DNA from: Aestuariivivens sediminis | GTDB lineage: Bacteria; Bacteroidota; Bacteroidia; Flavobacteriales; Flavobacteriaceae | Reading direction: 5' to 3' | Assembly (NCBI RefSeq): GCF_022662105.1 | Contig: NZ_JAKMCP010000003.1 | Coordinates: 62,001 to 126,000 of the forward strand | Length of the DNA stretch: 64,000 nucleotides | In this document: piece after piece, positions 1 to 9,082 of the stretch | Position numbering within the stretch: the first letter of the stretch is position 1 | How the letters are laid out: the number at the start of each line of letters is the position of its first letter | The notes under the pieces: generated by a model | Database searches by the model: none | Told to the model about the DNA's origin: nothing | Seen by the model: only the letters and a program-made list of their open reading frames with translations | Program-made: the position numbers and the translations under genes

Positions 1-606
1 TTAGGCCCTTTAAATGTAGATGCCGCACAGTTCTTTGCCAATGGGGTGGATACCAGGACCAGCGGTGTGGATATCGTTTTGGGCTATGAAACAGGTATTG
101 GAAATGAGGGTAATATTAAAATAGGGCTCATCGGGAATGTCAATGATCTAAAAATAAAGGACATCAAAAATGGCAATTTAAATGAATTTACCTTCTTTGG
201 GCCGTTTTCACAAGCCTATCTCGAGGCGGCGGCACCCGATTATAAATTTGGTCTCAATCTCGGATATACCTGTAAAAAGTTTGATGCGTCCTTATCATTG
301 ACCCAATTCAGTGAAGTCGAACTCCAGGATTTCCAATGGGTGGATTCCCCGGCTACCAATCAGGCCGAGGCAGACGCGCTTTATGATGTAGCCACGGATG
401 TCTATAAGGCTGCCATGGTTGTGGATTTAAGCCTCGGGTATCAAATTTGTGAAAATGCTAAATTCAGTATAGGGGCGAATAATCTATTCAACACCTACCC
501 AACCCCTCAATTTGATGGTTGGACAGACCAGGGAGGCCTGGCCGATTCAGTACAAATGGGATCTGATGGTACCTATGTGTTTGGTCGATTGAATTTTAAT
601 TTTTAA
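1..606 (+). CDS. TonB-dependent receptor, C-terminal part (cut by window start)
   Basis: The reading frame is open from base 1, so the 186-residue ORF starting at a GTG at 46 is only the tail of a longer gene. The visible part contains FFANGVDTRTSGVDIVLGY near its start, a segment typical of the last third of TonB-dependent receptor barrels, followed by alternating beta-strand sequence. It ends in GRLNFNF, the aromatic C-terminal strand recognised by the BAM machinery. The protein should sit in the outer membrane and import a ligand with TonB energy. The substrate cannot be judged because the plug domain lies outside the window. Confidence 0.85.
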   Translation, partial: LGPLNVDAAQFFANGVDTRTSGVDIVLGYETGIGNEGNIKIGLIGNVNDLKIKDIKNGNLNEFTFFGPFSQAYLEAAAPDYKFGLNLGYTCKKFDASLSLTQFSEVELQDFQWVDSPATNQAEADALYDVATDVYKAAMVVDLSLGYQICENAKFSIGANNLFNTYPTPQFDGWTDQGGLADSVQMGSDGTYVFGRLNFNF

Positions 607-625
607 ACCGCTCTGAATACAAGTA

Positions 626-783
626 GAAGCGGGTATCTAAACAGGGGCAATCTGAAGGGAACACGGTAAGGTGAAGACCTTTTTACATGCTATCGTAACA
701 CAGGGAAAGCCTATACTCTGAGGACCCTTACTCGGGATTAGGGCCTTAACCCGGATACCCATAATGGTTTAGACACCCGCTTC
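626..783. repeat. Long-range inverted repeat in the 607-801 intergenic gap
   Basis: The 17-base arms at 626-642 and 767-783 are complementary at 16 of 17 positions and enclose about 124 bases. The single mismatch is A opposite C on the plus strand, which becomes a U-G wobble in a minus-strand transcript, so the stem would be fully paired in RNA read leftward from the ACT-like gene. The enclosed DNA holds a further imperfect palindrome near 733-753. It could be a structured 3' region, a small RNA or a decayed miniature element. I see no second copy in this window. Confidence 0.4.
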
Positions 784-801
784 GTTTTGTTAGCGCACCG
801 G

Positions 802-1203
802 TCATTCATAAGATGCCGATAAATCCTTTAAAACCTGCATGGCTTTGTCGGCATCATTTTTAGGTAAGAAAAGATGGTCATGATAATACCCTGCTATGAC
901 GTTGCAGCTGATCTTGTGCTCTGCCAGGGCATTCGAAAATAGGGCCGTCAACCCTACGGCTTCCAGGGAAGCGTGTACAAATAAGGTTATCCATGAGGCC
1001 TCATAATCATAGGAAAGGCCCAGCTGATCGGCTAGGTCCTTTTTCAAAATAACCGTTGTGCCTTCCGGTTCCTTAATTTCACACAGTGTTTTTGTTCTGT
1101 CGATGCGATCCAAATCATGGGTAACCACAAAAACAAATGTCCCTTCATTCAACCTGGGGCTCATATGACGCACCAATGTCCTTAATTGCTTTTCTCCACT
1201 CAT
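802..1203 (-). CDS. ACT-domain-like protein (DUF2241 type)
   Basis: A soluble 133-residue protein without signal peptide. The sequence resembles the small ACT-like proteins of the DUF2241 family: GTFVFVVTHDL in the N-terminal half, then an ACT-type fold segment (SWITLFVHASLEAVGLTALFS) and a closing YYHDHLFLPKNDADKAMQVL segment. ACT domains generally bind amino acids or other small ligands, but no ligand or partner enzyme is known for this stand-alone form. It is monocistronic and divergent from the exported protein at 1267. Family assignment is by motif memory. Confidence 0.75.
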   Translation of the reverse strand: MSGEKQLRTLVRHMSPRLNEGTFVFVVTHDLDRIDRTKTLCEIKEPEGTTVILKKDLADQLGLSYDYEASWITLFVHASLEAVGLTALFSNALAEHKISCNVIAGYYHDHLFLPKNDADKAMQVLKDLSASYE

Positions 1204-1266
1204 ATTTTGTTTTTATACCTTGTAACAATATAGCATTTTATTCGTCATCATTACAAACCCTCATGC

Positions 1267-2739
1267 ATGAAGATTATTCTGGCAGGCCTTCTTTTTTTAA
1301 GTATTTCAATACCGGGGTATTGCCAATCCATTACCGCCAAACTTATAGATAAAGATAGTGGTCACCCCATTGCTTATGCCACCATCAAAACAGGTGCGGA
1401 CAGTGGTGTGATCTCCAACGAAGAAGGATACTTTACCATTCATACAGACCAGATCGATGCCCTTAGCATTTCCTGCATGGGCTATCAACCCAAAGACCTT
1501 AGCCTTGCATCGCTGGCATCCCTGAATTATGTCATCCCCCTCGAAGAGGCCATCAACCGGCTTGATGAGGTCTATCTAAGTAATAAACGCCCACATATCG
1601 ATACCATTATGGCTCGCGTGAAACGTAATATAAGCAAGAATTACAGTATCGACCTGAACACCTATACCCTGTTTTACCGAAGGACCGAGCATGCAGATTT
1701 TAAACATTTGGACTTTGAAATTGAAAAGGCCTCGCATGTCTCGTCCAAAAATCTGGATCAGGCCAACGTCGAATTGACTCAACTTTCAAATCACATCACT
1801 ACCAGTAAAATGGTCCATTTTACTGATGTTAAAGGCGTTCTTCATACCCTAAATCAGGATAGTAGTAAAATGGAAGTTCAAAAAATGACCAAACTGTTGG
1901 ACCATAAAAAAGATTTTTCATTGGATAAAGTGGAAGATAAAGCGAAAACCCTTGTGCTAAAGTACCTGGACACCACTAAGACCTATAAGGTCAAAACGGG
2001 AATTTTTAAAGTTGAAGATTCCCTGTCTTTAAAAGAAGAGGAACTTAAAAGCGATACACCCCGGACCTATGGAATTCAGGATCTAAAACACCATACCGGT
2101 GCCATGGTCAAAAATGCCACATTTTGTCGGGATGCCTTTTTAAACACCCTCCTTGATCCCTCAAGATATGATTACGTTCTTGAAGACCTCAATTATTATA
2201 GGGGTGAACTCATGTACATCATCGGTTTTACACCCCGACGGGCGAAATCGAAATTAGAGGGTACTTTCACAGTGAATCACAGGGATTATGCCATTACTCG
2301 CGTAGATTATCACTATTACAAATCACGCCATGGAGCCAAATTTAACCTGCGCCTTATCCTGGGAGTCAAGTATATTGAAAATGTAAGTGAAGGCACTTAT
2401 ATCTATGAAAAACAGAAAGACAGTACTTACCAACCCAAATACATTAAACAGACAGAAGGCAGTTATTTTTATGTGAATCGTGATTTTAAACTGATCGAAA
2501 ACAGCCCGAAAAAGAACAAATTAAACTTTAGCTTTAAAATTGAAGGCGATAATCGGTCCAAAGAAGAATTATTGCTCACGGCCTTTAACCCTACAGATTT
2601 GGATAGCTTTAACGGCGTACAGCAAGAAAAAGAGGTGCCGTTTATACAATTAAGTGCTTTCGATACATCGGCCTGGGAAAACGAAGACATTATTGAGCCT
2701 TTGGAGGAAATGAAGCGATTTGGAAGCAGGGAATACTAA
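1267..2739 (+). CDS. Exported carboxypeptidase-regulatory-like domain protein
   Basis: A 490-residue protein with a clear signal peptide (residues 1-19, ending GYC before Gln20). Residues about 20-110 form a carboxypeptidase-regulatory-like beta sandwich of the CarboxypepD_reg-like class (ITAKLIDKDSGHPIAYATI ... GYFTIHTDQ ... ISCMGYQ), the module often placed before TonB-dependent receptors and DUF5686-type proteins. The remainder is rich in beta strands and charged residues, with no TonB plug. It is probably periplasmic or outer-membrane associated, with unknown function. Predicted cleavage leaves an N-terminal Gln, as in other exported proteins of this window. Confidence 0.8.
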   Translation: MKIILAGLLFLSISIPGYCQSITAKLIDKDSGHPIAYATIKTGADSGVISNEEGYFTIHTDQIDALSISCMGYQPKDLSLASLASLNYVIPLEEAINRLDEVYLSNKRPHIDTIMARVKRNISKNYSIDLNTYTLFYRRTEHADFKHLDFEIEKASHVSSKNLDQANVELTQLSNHITTSKMVHFTDVKGVLHTLNQDSSKMEVQKMTKLLDHKKDFSLDKVEDKAKTLVLKYLDTTKTYKVKTGIFKVEDSLSLKEEELKSDTPRTYGIQDLKHHTGAMVKNATFCRDAFLNTLLDPSRYDYVLEDLNYYRGELMYIIGFTPRRAKSKLEGTFTVNHRDYAITRVDYHYYKSRHGAKFNLRLILGVKYIENVSEGTYIYEKQKDSTYQPKYIKQTEGSYFYVNRDFKLIENSPKKNKLNFSFKIEGDNRSKEELLLTAFNPTDLDSFNGVQQEKEVPFIQLSAFDTSAWENEDIIEPLEEMKRFGSREY

Positions 2740-3094
2740 TGACTATTAGGAGCAGGGATTTCCATATCCTATAAGCCCGCAGGTGTGAGATTCATATGGC
2801 CTCAGGTCCTACCGGTGTTAGCTATTCCCCCTAAGTCCTGCATGATATGACCCAATTGGAAAGGGGTCGCATGAAACACCAAGAGCGTCCTTTGTTTCCT
2901 TGTCTATTTTCTTTTTTTCGTTCCGGGATCGTTATACCTGTTTGTCCCAATGGTCTAAAAAACGCGTTAATTCATAGCCGGACCGACGCTTATGGGTTTT
3001 TAGGTATTAAACTGATATAAATCATAGTAATTCTACAAAAAATTCAATACCATTCATAATTATATAAAAACCCTATAATTAATTTCTAGCCAAC
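2740..3094. other. Intergenic gap, nothing recognised
   Basis: This 355-base gap separates the exported protein from the cytochrome gene. No ORF with family resemblance, tRNA or strong hairpin was found. The last 100 bases before 3095 are very AT-rich, as expected of a promoter, but I could not find a good TTTG-N19-TAnnTTTG pair. Confidence 0.5.
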
Positions 3095-5053
3095 ATGAAA
3101 CGCTTAGATCTCAAGCTCAGTTTGTTGTTGATACTCGCCTTTATTTTATTGAGTTGGATAACCCGAACAGGGTCCATGTACTATGTACCCACAACATTGG
3201 ATGATTTCTTCATGCCCGGATCACAACCCCTGGAGTCCGGCACCTTCAATTCATCCGATCAATGTGCCAATTGTCACGGCGATTACGATATGGCCGTAGA
3301 GCCCAGCTATAATTACAAGGGCAGTATGATGTCGCATAGCATGCACGATCCCTTGTTTGAAGCTTCCTTAACCATAGCCAATCAGGATGCCTTATTTTCA
3401 GGTGATCTCTGCATCCGGTGTCATACACCAAGCGGTTGGCTTGAAGGACGCAGTACGCCAACAGATGGATCGGCATTAACCAGTAATGATCGGGAAGGGA
3501 TCCAATGTCACTTCTGTCATAAACTAGTAGACCCCTTGAGTACCAGATCGGAAGATTTAGCGTATATAAATACCTTACCTGCAGAACATATCCCCACACA
3601 ATATGGCAATGGCATGTATGTGGTAGATTCTGATGACCTTACCAGACGAGGCCCTTATGATGATGCCAATGCCAACCACCCCACCTTATACTCCCCATTT
3701 CATTCATCATCGGAACTTTGTGCGACCTGTCACGATGTAAGTAATCCCGCATTCAGCAAGGCACCTGATGGCAGCTACCAGCCCAATGCCACAGGTATGC
3801 CGGCCCCTTCCTTTGATAAATATGAACTGTTTCCCGTAGAACGCACCTATAGCGAATGGAAAATGAGTGCCTATAATACTCCGGAAGGCATCCCTTCCGA
3901 TGTGTTTGGTGGGACAAAGGCTAATGTGTCGACTTGTATCGATTGTCATATGGCCCAAACTACCGGTAAGGGCTGCAACAAACAGTTTGCCCCAACCAGA
4001 AATAATTTGGCCATTCATGATTTAACGGGCGGCAATACTTTTGTCCCCCTGCTCATTAAGGATAAATTTTTTGGCGTAGTGGATGCCAACGCCATTGATG
4101 CCGGTATACTGAGAGCCCAATATATGCTCCAACATGCCGCAACCTTAAATCTTAATGTCGTGGCTGCCGTCAACGGATACGATGTTGAAGTCGAAGTCAT
4201 TAATGAAACAGGACATAAATTACCTTCGGGTTACCCCGAGGGAAGACGCATGTGGATTAATGTGGAAGCCTACGACATAGCCGACAATCTGGTCTATGAA
4301 TCCGGTGCCTACGATGAAGCTACCGGCGAATTGAACCAAAATGGCACAAAAATCTACGAATCAAAATTGGGGTTAAGTGAGGATGTCGCTGCTCTGGCCA
4401 ACCTCAATGGCACAGGCGTTTACACTGCGGGAGAATCCTTTCATTTTGCATTGAATAATGTGGTTGTGAAAGATAATCGCATTCCGCCCCGTGGATTTAC
4501 CAACAGTAACTTTGAAGCCGTGCAAGCTGCTCCTGTGGGCTATTCTTATCCCGATGGCGCCTATTCCGACATCACCTCTTATACGGTTCCCGAAACCACC
4601 TATCGTATAGAGGTTAAGCTATTATATCAAACGGCTTCCAAGGAATATATTGAATTTCTACGAGATCAAAACGTCACCGATACTAAAGGACAGGAACTTT
4701 ACGATCTTTGGATAGCCCACGGGAAATCCAAGCCGGAAGTCATGCAGGAAGCTGAGTTTTATACCTCTGCATTAAGTCTGGCAAACGATCAAACCATGGA
4801 TAAAGCCATAAGACTATATCCTAATCCGGCCAACCATACCGTAAACGTCCTTTTTAATTTTACCACAGGAAAGAAGATTAAACTAGACCTCTACAGCACC
4901 AATGGTATTAAATTACGGTCGGTCATCGATAATAAAACGGTAATGGCTAACGACAAGATTCAATTTGAAACCTCCAATTTACCCGGTGGTATTTACATTT
5001 TAAAATTTCAAGTCAACCAAAAAGTAACATCAAAATTATTGGTCATCAAATAA
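3095..5053 (+). CDS. Pentahaem c-type cytochrome with T9SS sorting tail
   Basis: A 652-residue protein with an N-terminal hydrophobic signal or anchor (residues 7-21). It has five CxxCH haem-attachment motifs, at Cys57, Cys106, Cys138, Cys209 and Cys281, all in the first 290 residues. His-rich stretches such as MMSHSMHD could supply distal ligands. The middle part is beta-rich (NETGHKLPSGYPEGRRMWI). Residues about 570-652 form a type-A T9SS sorting domain (LYPNPANHTVNV ... GGIYILKF). The protein should be haem-loaded in the periplasm, moved across the outer membrane and anchored on the surface or released. No reductase or other cytochrome gene is adjacent, so the redox partner is unknown. Confidence 0.88.
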   Translation: MKRLDLKLSLLLILAFILLSWITRTGSMYYVPTTLDDFFMPGSQPLESGTFNSSDQCANCHGDYDMAVEPSYNYKGSMMSHSMHDPLFEASLTIANQDALFSGDLCIRCHTPSGWLEGRSTPTDGSALTSNDREGIQCHFCHKLVDPLSTRSEDLAYINTLPAEHIPTQYGNGMYVVDSDDLTRRGPYDDANANHPTLYSPFHSSSELCATCHDVSNPAFSKAPDGSYQPNATGMPAPSFDKYELFPVERTYSEWKMSAYNTPEGIPSDVFGGTKANVSTCIDCHMAQTTGKGCNKQFAPTRNNLAIHDLTGGNTFVPLLIKDKFFGVVDANAIDAGILRAQYMLQHAATLNLNVVAAVNGYDVEVEVINETGHKLPSGYPEGRRMWINVEAYDIADNLVYESGAYDEATGELNQNGTKIYESKLGLSEDVAALANLNGTGVYTAGESFHFALNNVVVKDNRIPPRGFTNSNFEAVQAAPVGYSYPDGAYSDITSYTVPETTYRIEVKLLYQTASKEYIEFLRDQNVTDTKGQELYDLWIAHGKSKPEVMQEAEFYTSALSLANDQTMDKAIRLYPNPANHTVNVLFNFTTGKKIKLDLYSTNGIKLRSVIDNKTVMANDKIQFETSNLPGGIYILKFQVNQKVTSKLLVIK

Positions 5054-5163
5054 GACGCTTTTAAGTCATATACAGAAACCTTGTCACAGTAAGTCTGCAC
5101 AGGAACTTGAATGAAACGGCGACTCCCATAGCCTAATGGCCATGGAATATTCCTGAATAAAGA

Positions 5164-6156
5164 TCAGGGGGTAGTCCTGCTTTTTAAATAATTGTGGCGG
5201 ACCACCCTGGCCGTCTTATGATCCCCACCGTGATGCCAACCCGGAGGCATGACCAAATACAATAGTTTGTTTTTTAATCCGGGAGCCCGGGACACATCTT
5301 TATACAGAGCAATGATCTCTCCAAAATAGACATCCAAAAAACTGCCGGAATCCATGCTGCGGGTAATACCATATTCAATTTTAACGCTGTCCACTTCCTC
5401 CTGATAGGTGCCAAATAGTCTATCCCAAATATTAAGCAGATTGCAAAAATTGGTATCCATGTATAACGGATTTCTCGCATGATGGACGCGATGGTGTGAT
5501 GGGGTAAGAATGAATTTGCTTAAAAACCCAAATTTTCCGTTTCTGATTAAATTCTCACCCACGTGAATAAAGGCCCCGTACGTGCCGTCGATAAACATGA
5601 TTAAAAAGAGGAGTTCGGGCTGTACACCCAATAAAATACATACTGTGGTACGGATAACATCCGCATAAGGTGCTTCCAGAAAGAAATGGGCATAAGTCAC
5701 CGAAAGATTCATGTTTTCCGGGGCGTGGTGTGTGGAATGCAAACACCAAAACAATCGGACTTTATGACCCCAATAATGATACAAGAAATGGCCAAATTCC
5801 CAAACGATGTAGCCGTAAACCAGCCAATACCAGGTGAAACGGGTTTCCAATAAGGCATAGGGTTGAAATAACCCTATACAAAAAGTTACCATGGCAATGG
5901 CAATGAACCTTCCGACAAACCTGTTAAAGACGTAGATCAAAAAATTAACTTTATAGACCTTAGTTTGCGGTTTCTTGTAGATCAGGCCCAATACCAATTC
6001 CAACAGGACCAGCAAAGGTATAATCGGGTAGATTAACGCGGTTATCCCATCATAGGTCTTAAAGGCTTCAAAATTTCCGGCCTGCAAAATATCCAAAGCC
6101 TGTCCTATTCCCAAAAAACCAATGATTTCCTCCCAAAACAGTTTTAAAATTTCCAT
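5164..6156 (-). CDS. Sterol desaturase / fatty acid hydroxylase family membrane protein
   Basis: A membrane-bound di-iron oxygenase of the fatty-acid-hydroxylase superfamily. It carries the His-cluster motifs HYWGH, HSTHH and, further on, HHRVHH, set among several hydrophobic helices (for example LIYPIIPLLVLLELVLGLIY). The spacing and length resemble the alkylglycerol-monooxygenase-like and sterol-desaturase-like proteins common in Bacteroidetes; the substrate is probably a lipid, not predictable further. I start it at the ATG at 6156 (MEILKLFW, 330 residues) rather than the in-frame TTG at 6174. It is convergent with the cytochrome gene. Confidence 0.88.
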   Translation of the reverse strand: MEILKLFWEEIIGFLGIGQALDILQAGNFEAFKTYDGITALIYPIIPLLVLLELVLGLIYKKPQTKVYKVNFLIYVFNRFVGRFIAIAMVTFCIGLFQPYALLETRFTWYWLVYGYIVWEFGHFLYHYWGHKVRLFWCLHSTHHAPENMNLSVTYAHFFLEAPYADVIRTTVCILLGVQPELLFLIMFIDGTYGAFIHVGENLIRNGKFGFLSKFILTPSHHRVHHARNPLYMDTNFCNLLNIWDRLFGTYQEEVDSVKIEYGITRSMDSGSFLDVYFGEIIALYKDVSRAPGLKNKLLYLVMPPGWHHGGDHKTARVVRHNYLKSRTTP

Positions 6157-6210
6157 GTCTAAAGGGTATTCCAAAGTTTATAGGAGGAAATGTATAACTT
6201 TTTCAGAGTA

Positions 6211-6239
6211 AAAAAAAATCCCAAGTAAAAACTTGGGAT
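6211..6239 (-). terminator. Rho-independent terminator after the ferredoxin gene
   Basis: Perfect 9-base arms at 6218-6226 and 6231-6239 enclose an AAAA loop. On the minus strand the stem is followed by a run of eight T (6211-6218). It lies 25 bases beyond the ferredoxin stop codon. Confidence 0.85.
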
Positions 6240-6264
6240 GCCTTATAAGGAATTCAATATTAAA

Positions 6265-6618
6265 TTATCCATCAGGGTGCATAAAACTCTGTTTGGCCAA
6301 AAGTTCATCTTCTGTTTCAACGTGATCCTCATCCGGTACACAACAGTCTACAGGACAAACGGCGGCACATTGAGGTTCATCATGAAACCCTTTACATTCG
6401 GTACATTTGTCGGGAACGATATAGTAAAACTCATCACTTATGGGTTCTTGTGGTTCGTCGGCATCCACGGCTTTTCCATTGGTGAGTACCACACTGCCAC
6501 TTAGGCTCGTCCCATCTTTATAGCGCCAATCATCAGCGCCTTCATATATTGCGGTATTAGGGCACTCCGGTTCACAAGCGCCACAATTAATACATTCGTC
6601 CGTTATTATAATTGCCAT
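6265..6618 (-). CDS. 4Fe-4S dicluster ferredoxin
   Basis: A 117-residue ferredoxin. The first cluster motif is the classic [12 protein letters not shown]. The second is unusual: CTEC is followed by eight residues and then CAAVCP, and two more cysteines follow (VDCC). About 45 acidic residues separate the two motifs. Soluble electron carrier in the cytoplasm. I take the ATG at 6618 (MAIIITDEC), because the longer frame to 6687 adds 23 residues unlike a ferredoxin and runs over the promoter at 6648. It is divergent from the acyl-CoA reductase. Confidence 0.9.
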   Translation of the reverse strand: MAIIITDECINCGACEPECPNTAIYEGADDWRYKDGTSLSGSVVLTNGKAVDADEPQEPISDEFYYIVPDKCTECKGFHDEPQCAAVCPVDCCVPDEDHVETEDELLAKQSFMHPDG

Positions 6619-6647
6619 AGCGTTTTTTCTTTTTAAATTTGCAATCG

Positions 6648-6679
6648 CAAAAGTAAAGCCAAAACTATACAAAACCAAA
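6648..6679 (-). promoter_or_regulatory. Promoter of the ferredoxin gene
   Basis: On the minus strand, TTTG (6679-6676), 20 bases, then TACTTTTG (6655-6648), a full match to the Bacteroidetes -7 consensus TAnnTTTG. The start codon is 29 bases downstream. Confidence 0.6.
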
Positions 6680-6685
6680 TTAAGC

Positions 6686-7744
6686 ATGGAATTACACGAA
6701 AGAATTGATGCTTTTGTAAAATTAGGTACTTTTTTGGGACAATTTTCAAATGAAGTTCCCGTAAAAAATGATAATGTTGAATACCACTCCCTTTTCTTTG
6801 ATGGCTTTAAACATCAAATAAAATTGGCCGAAGAACACAATGCATGGTTTACTGCAGAAAACATCCGTTTTGCTCTGAATTCATGGGCAGAAGCCCTAAC
6901 AGAACATAATGTTAAGACCTGGTTAAACCCCTATGCCTTCAACCAGGTAACACAGAAAAAAGTAGCCATAATCATGGCCGGCAATATTCCATTGGTAGGC
7001 TTTCACGATTTTTTGTCGGTACTCCTTTCCGGTCACAGTGTTTTGGTAAAACCATCGTCCAACGACAAGCACCTGCTACCCTATTTGGCCAAATATTTGG
7101 AGCATGTGCAACCACAGTTTAAAGACCTTATCGCTTTTACCTACGATAAAGTAGAACACTTTGATGCGGTTATTGCTACAGGAAGTAACAATACCGTGCG
7201 GTATTTTGAATCCTATTTCAAAAACAAACCATCCCTCATTCGAAACAATAGAAATTCAGTTGCTGTTCTTACGGGACAGGAAACTCCCGACGCGTTGGAA
7301 GCGCTTTCAGAAGACATTTTCAGATACTATGGTTTAGGTTGCAGAAACGTATCCAAACTGTTTGTCCCCCGGGATTACAAGTTCGATGCTTTTTTTGAGG
7401 CCATTTACCATTGGCATCCCATTATTGACCAGGTAAAATATGCCAATAACTACGACTATAATAAAGCCATCTATTTAATGAGTGAGTTCAACATTTTGGA
7501 TAATGGGTTTTTTATGATCAAAGAAGATACCAGTTACAGCTCCCCCATCGCAACCCTTTTTTATGAATATTACGATAGCCCCGATTCCTTGAAAGAAAAA
7601 TTGAAAACGGATAAACCTCTAATTCAATGTATCGTTTCTAACGGATTTACCGAAAATGAAATTGCTTTTGGACAAACCCAAAAGCCTAAACTTTGGGATT
7701 ATGCGGATAGTGTCGATTCTATTAAATTTTTATTATCAATTTAA
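6686..7744 (+). CDS. LuxC-like acyl-CoA reductase
   Basis: A 352-residue protein of the LuxC acyl-CoA reductase family, which reduces acyl-CoA or acyl groups to aldehyde with NADPH. Visible landmarks are [20 protein letters not shown] in the nucleotide-binding half, [14 protein letters not shown], and [15 protein letters not shown] with Cys219 in the position of the acyl-accepting cysteine. Shorter than luminous-bacterial LuxC (about 480 residues), as is usual for the Bacteroidetes form. There is no luxAB or luxD nearby. It is divergent from the ferredoxin (67 bases between starts) and is followed by serC. Confidence 0.88.
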   Translation: MELHERIDAFVKLGTFLGQFSNEVPVKNDNVEYHSLFFDGFKHQIKLAEEHNAWFTAENIRFALNSWAEALTEHNVKTWLNPYAFNQVTQKKVAIIMAGNIPLVGFHDFLSVLLSGHSVLVKPSSNDKHLLPYLAKYLEHVQPQFKDLIAFTYDKVEHFDAVIATGSNNTVRYFESYFKNKPSLIRNNRNSVAVLTGQETPDALEALSEDIFRYYGLGCRNVSKLFVPRDYKFDAFFEAIYHWHPIIDQVKYANNYDYNKAIYLMSEFNILDNGFFMIKEDTSYSSPIATLFYEYYDSPDSLKEKLKTDKPLIQCIVSNGFTENEIAFGQTQKPKLWDYADSVDSIKFLLSI

Positions 7745-7823
7745 CCAAAAAATTATTGAATTCTTACTAAGAAATACTCAATAAATTAGGAAATTTGTTC
7801 CTTTAAATTTTTTAAATTAAACA

Positions 7824-8888
7824 ATGAAAAAACATAACTTTAGTGCAGGGCCATCTATTCTTCCTCAAGAAGTTTTACTCAAGGCTTCAGAGGCTGTTAT
7901 GGACCTAGACGGTAGTGGGTTGTCATTAATTGAAATATCGCATCGAAGCAAAGCTTTCGTGGATATTATGGAAAAGGCCAGAGCTCTGGCTCTGGAGCTT
8001 CTTGGGCTTGAAGGCAAAGGTTATAAGGCCTTGTTTTTACAAGGTGGTGCCAGTACCCAATTTTTAATGGTAGCGCTTAATCTTTTAGAAAAAAGAGCGG
8101 GCTATTTGAACTCCGGAACCTGGGCTAACAAAGCCATCAATGAAGCTAAAATTTACGATGATATTTATGAAGTAGCGAGTTCTAAAGAGGCCAACTATAA
8201 TTATATACCGAAAGGCTACGACATTCCGGAGGATTACGATTATTTTCACTGTACCTCGAACAATACCATTTTTGGTACTCAGATGAAAGCCTTTCCCGAC
8301 TCACCCATCCCTATGGTATGCGATATGAGTAGCGATATCTTTTCACGTACTTTAGATTTCTCAAAATTCGGGATCATTTATGCCGGAGCACAAAAAAATA
8401 TGGGTCCCGCAGGCACGACCTTAGTCGTTGTTAAAGAAGATATATTGGGCAAGGTATCACGGAAAATTCCGTCCATGATGGACTATAAAAAACATATTAG
8501 CAGTGGCAGTATGTTTAATACACCTCCCGTTTTTGCCGTTTACACGTCCATGCTAACCCTGGAATGGTTGAAAAATTTAGGTGGTATTGCTGCCATTGAA
8601 GAAGAAAACGAAAAGAAAGCGCGCCTCATTTATTCTGAGATTGATTTAAACCCTTTGTTTAAAGGATTTGCCGTAAAGGAAGATCGGTCTTACATGAACG
8701 CCACCTTTACTCTGGAAAATGAAAACTTGAAGGAAACCTTTGAGACCATGTTAAAAGAAGCCGGCATCAATGGACTTAATGGCCATAGAAGCGTTGGTGG
8801 CTATCGCGCCTCAATGTATAATGCGCTTCCCCTTGATAGTGTAAAAGTTTTAGTGGAGGTCATGAGTGAGTTAGAAAGTAAGGCTTAG
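7824..8888 (+). CDS. serC: Phosphoserine aminotransferase
   Basis: A 354-residue class-V aminotransferase that converts 3-phosphohydroxypyruvate and glutamate to phosphoserine and 2-oxoglutarate, and also acts in pyridoxal phosphate synthesis. It opens with the family start KKHNFSAGPSILP. GGASTQFLMVALNLL binds phosphate, and Lys191 in GAQKNMGPAG is the expected PLP lysine. It ends with GHRSVGGYRASMYNALP, the substrate-binding C-terminal motif of SerC. Full length. Together with the SerA-like gene downstream it gives the first two steps of serine synthesis. Confidence 0.97.
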   Translation: MKKHNFSAGPSILPQEVLLKASEAVMDLDGSGLSLIEISHRSKAFVDIMEKARALALELLGLEGKGYKALFLQGGASTQFLMVALNLLEKRAGYLNSGTWANKAINEAKIYDDIYEVASSKEANYNYIPKGYDIPEDYDYFHCTSNNTIFGTQMKAFPDSPIPMVCDMSSDIFSRTLDFSKFGIIYAGAQKNMGPAGTTLVVVKEDILGKVSRKIPSMMDYKKHISSGSMFNTPPVFAVYTSMLTLEWLKNLGGIAAIEEENEKKARLIYSEIDLNPLFKGFAVKEDRSYMNATFTLENENLKETFETMLKEAGINGLNGHRSVGGYRASMYNALPLDSVKVLVEVMSELESKA

Positions 8889-9082
8889 GTCGTTTTTTAT
8901 AGGATCTACGAACCATAAGCAGTACGCAATCTGACAGATAAAACATGTCGGTGTTGTCTATCCGAAGACCTGATCAAGAGGATTGCAATGCCTTTAAAAA
9001 GATGAAGATTTAATTTGAAGTTAATATAAGTTCCATAAACATTAAAGCCATTAGCTTCTAACGTTTAACTGTAAACATAAAA

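Noticed and set aside
6619-6687. Longer N-terminus for the ferredoxin
   Set aside because: The additional residues cover the promoter, and ferredoxin sequence begins at MAIIITDEC.
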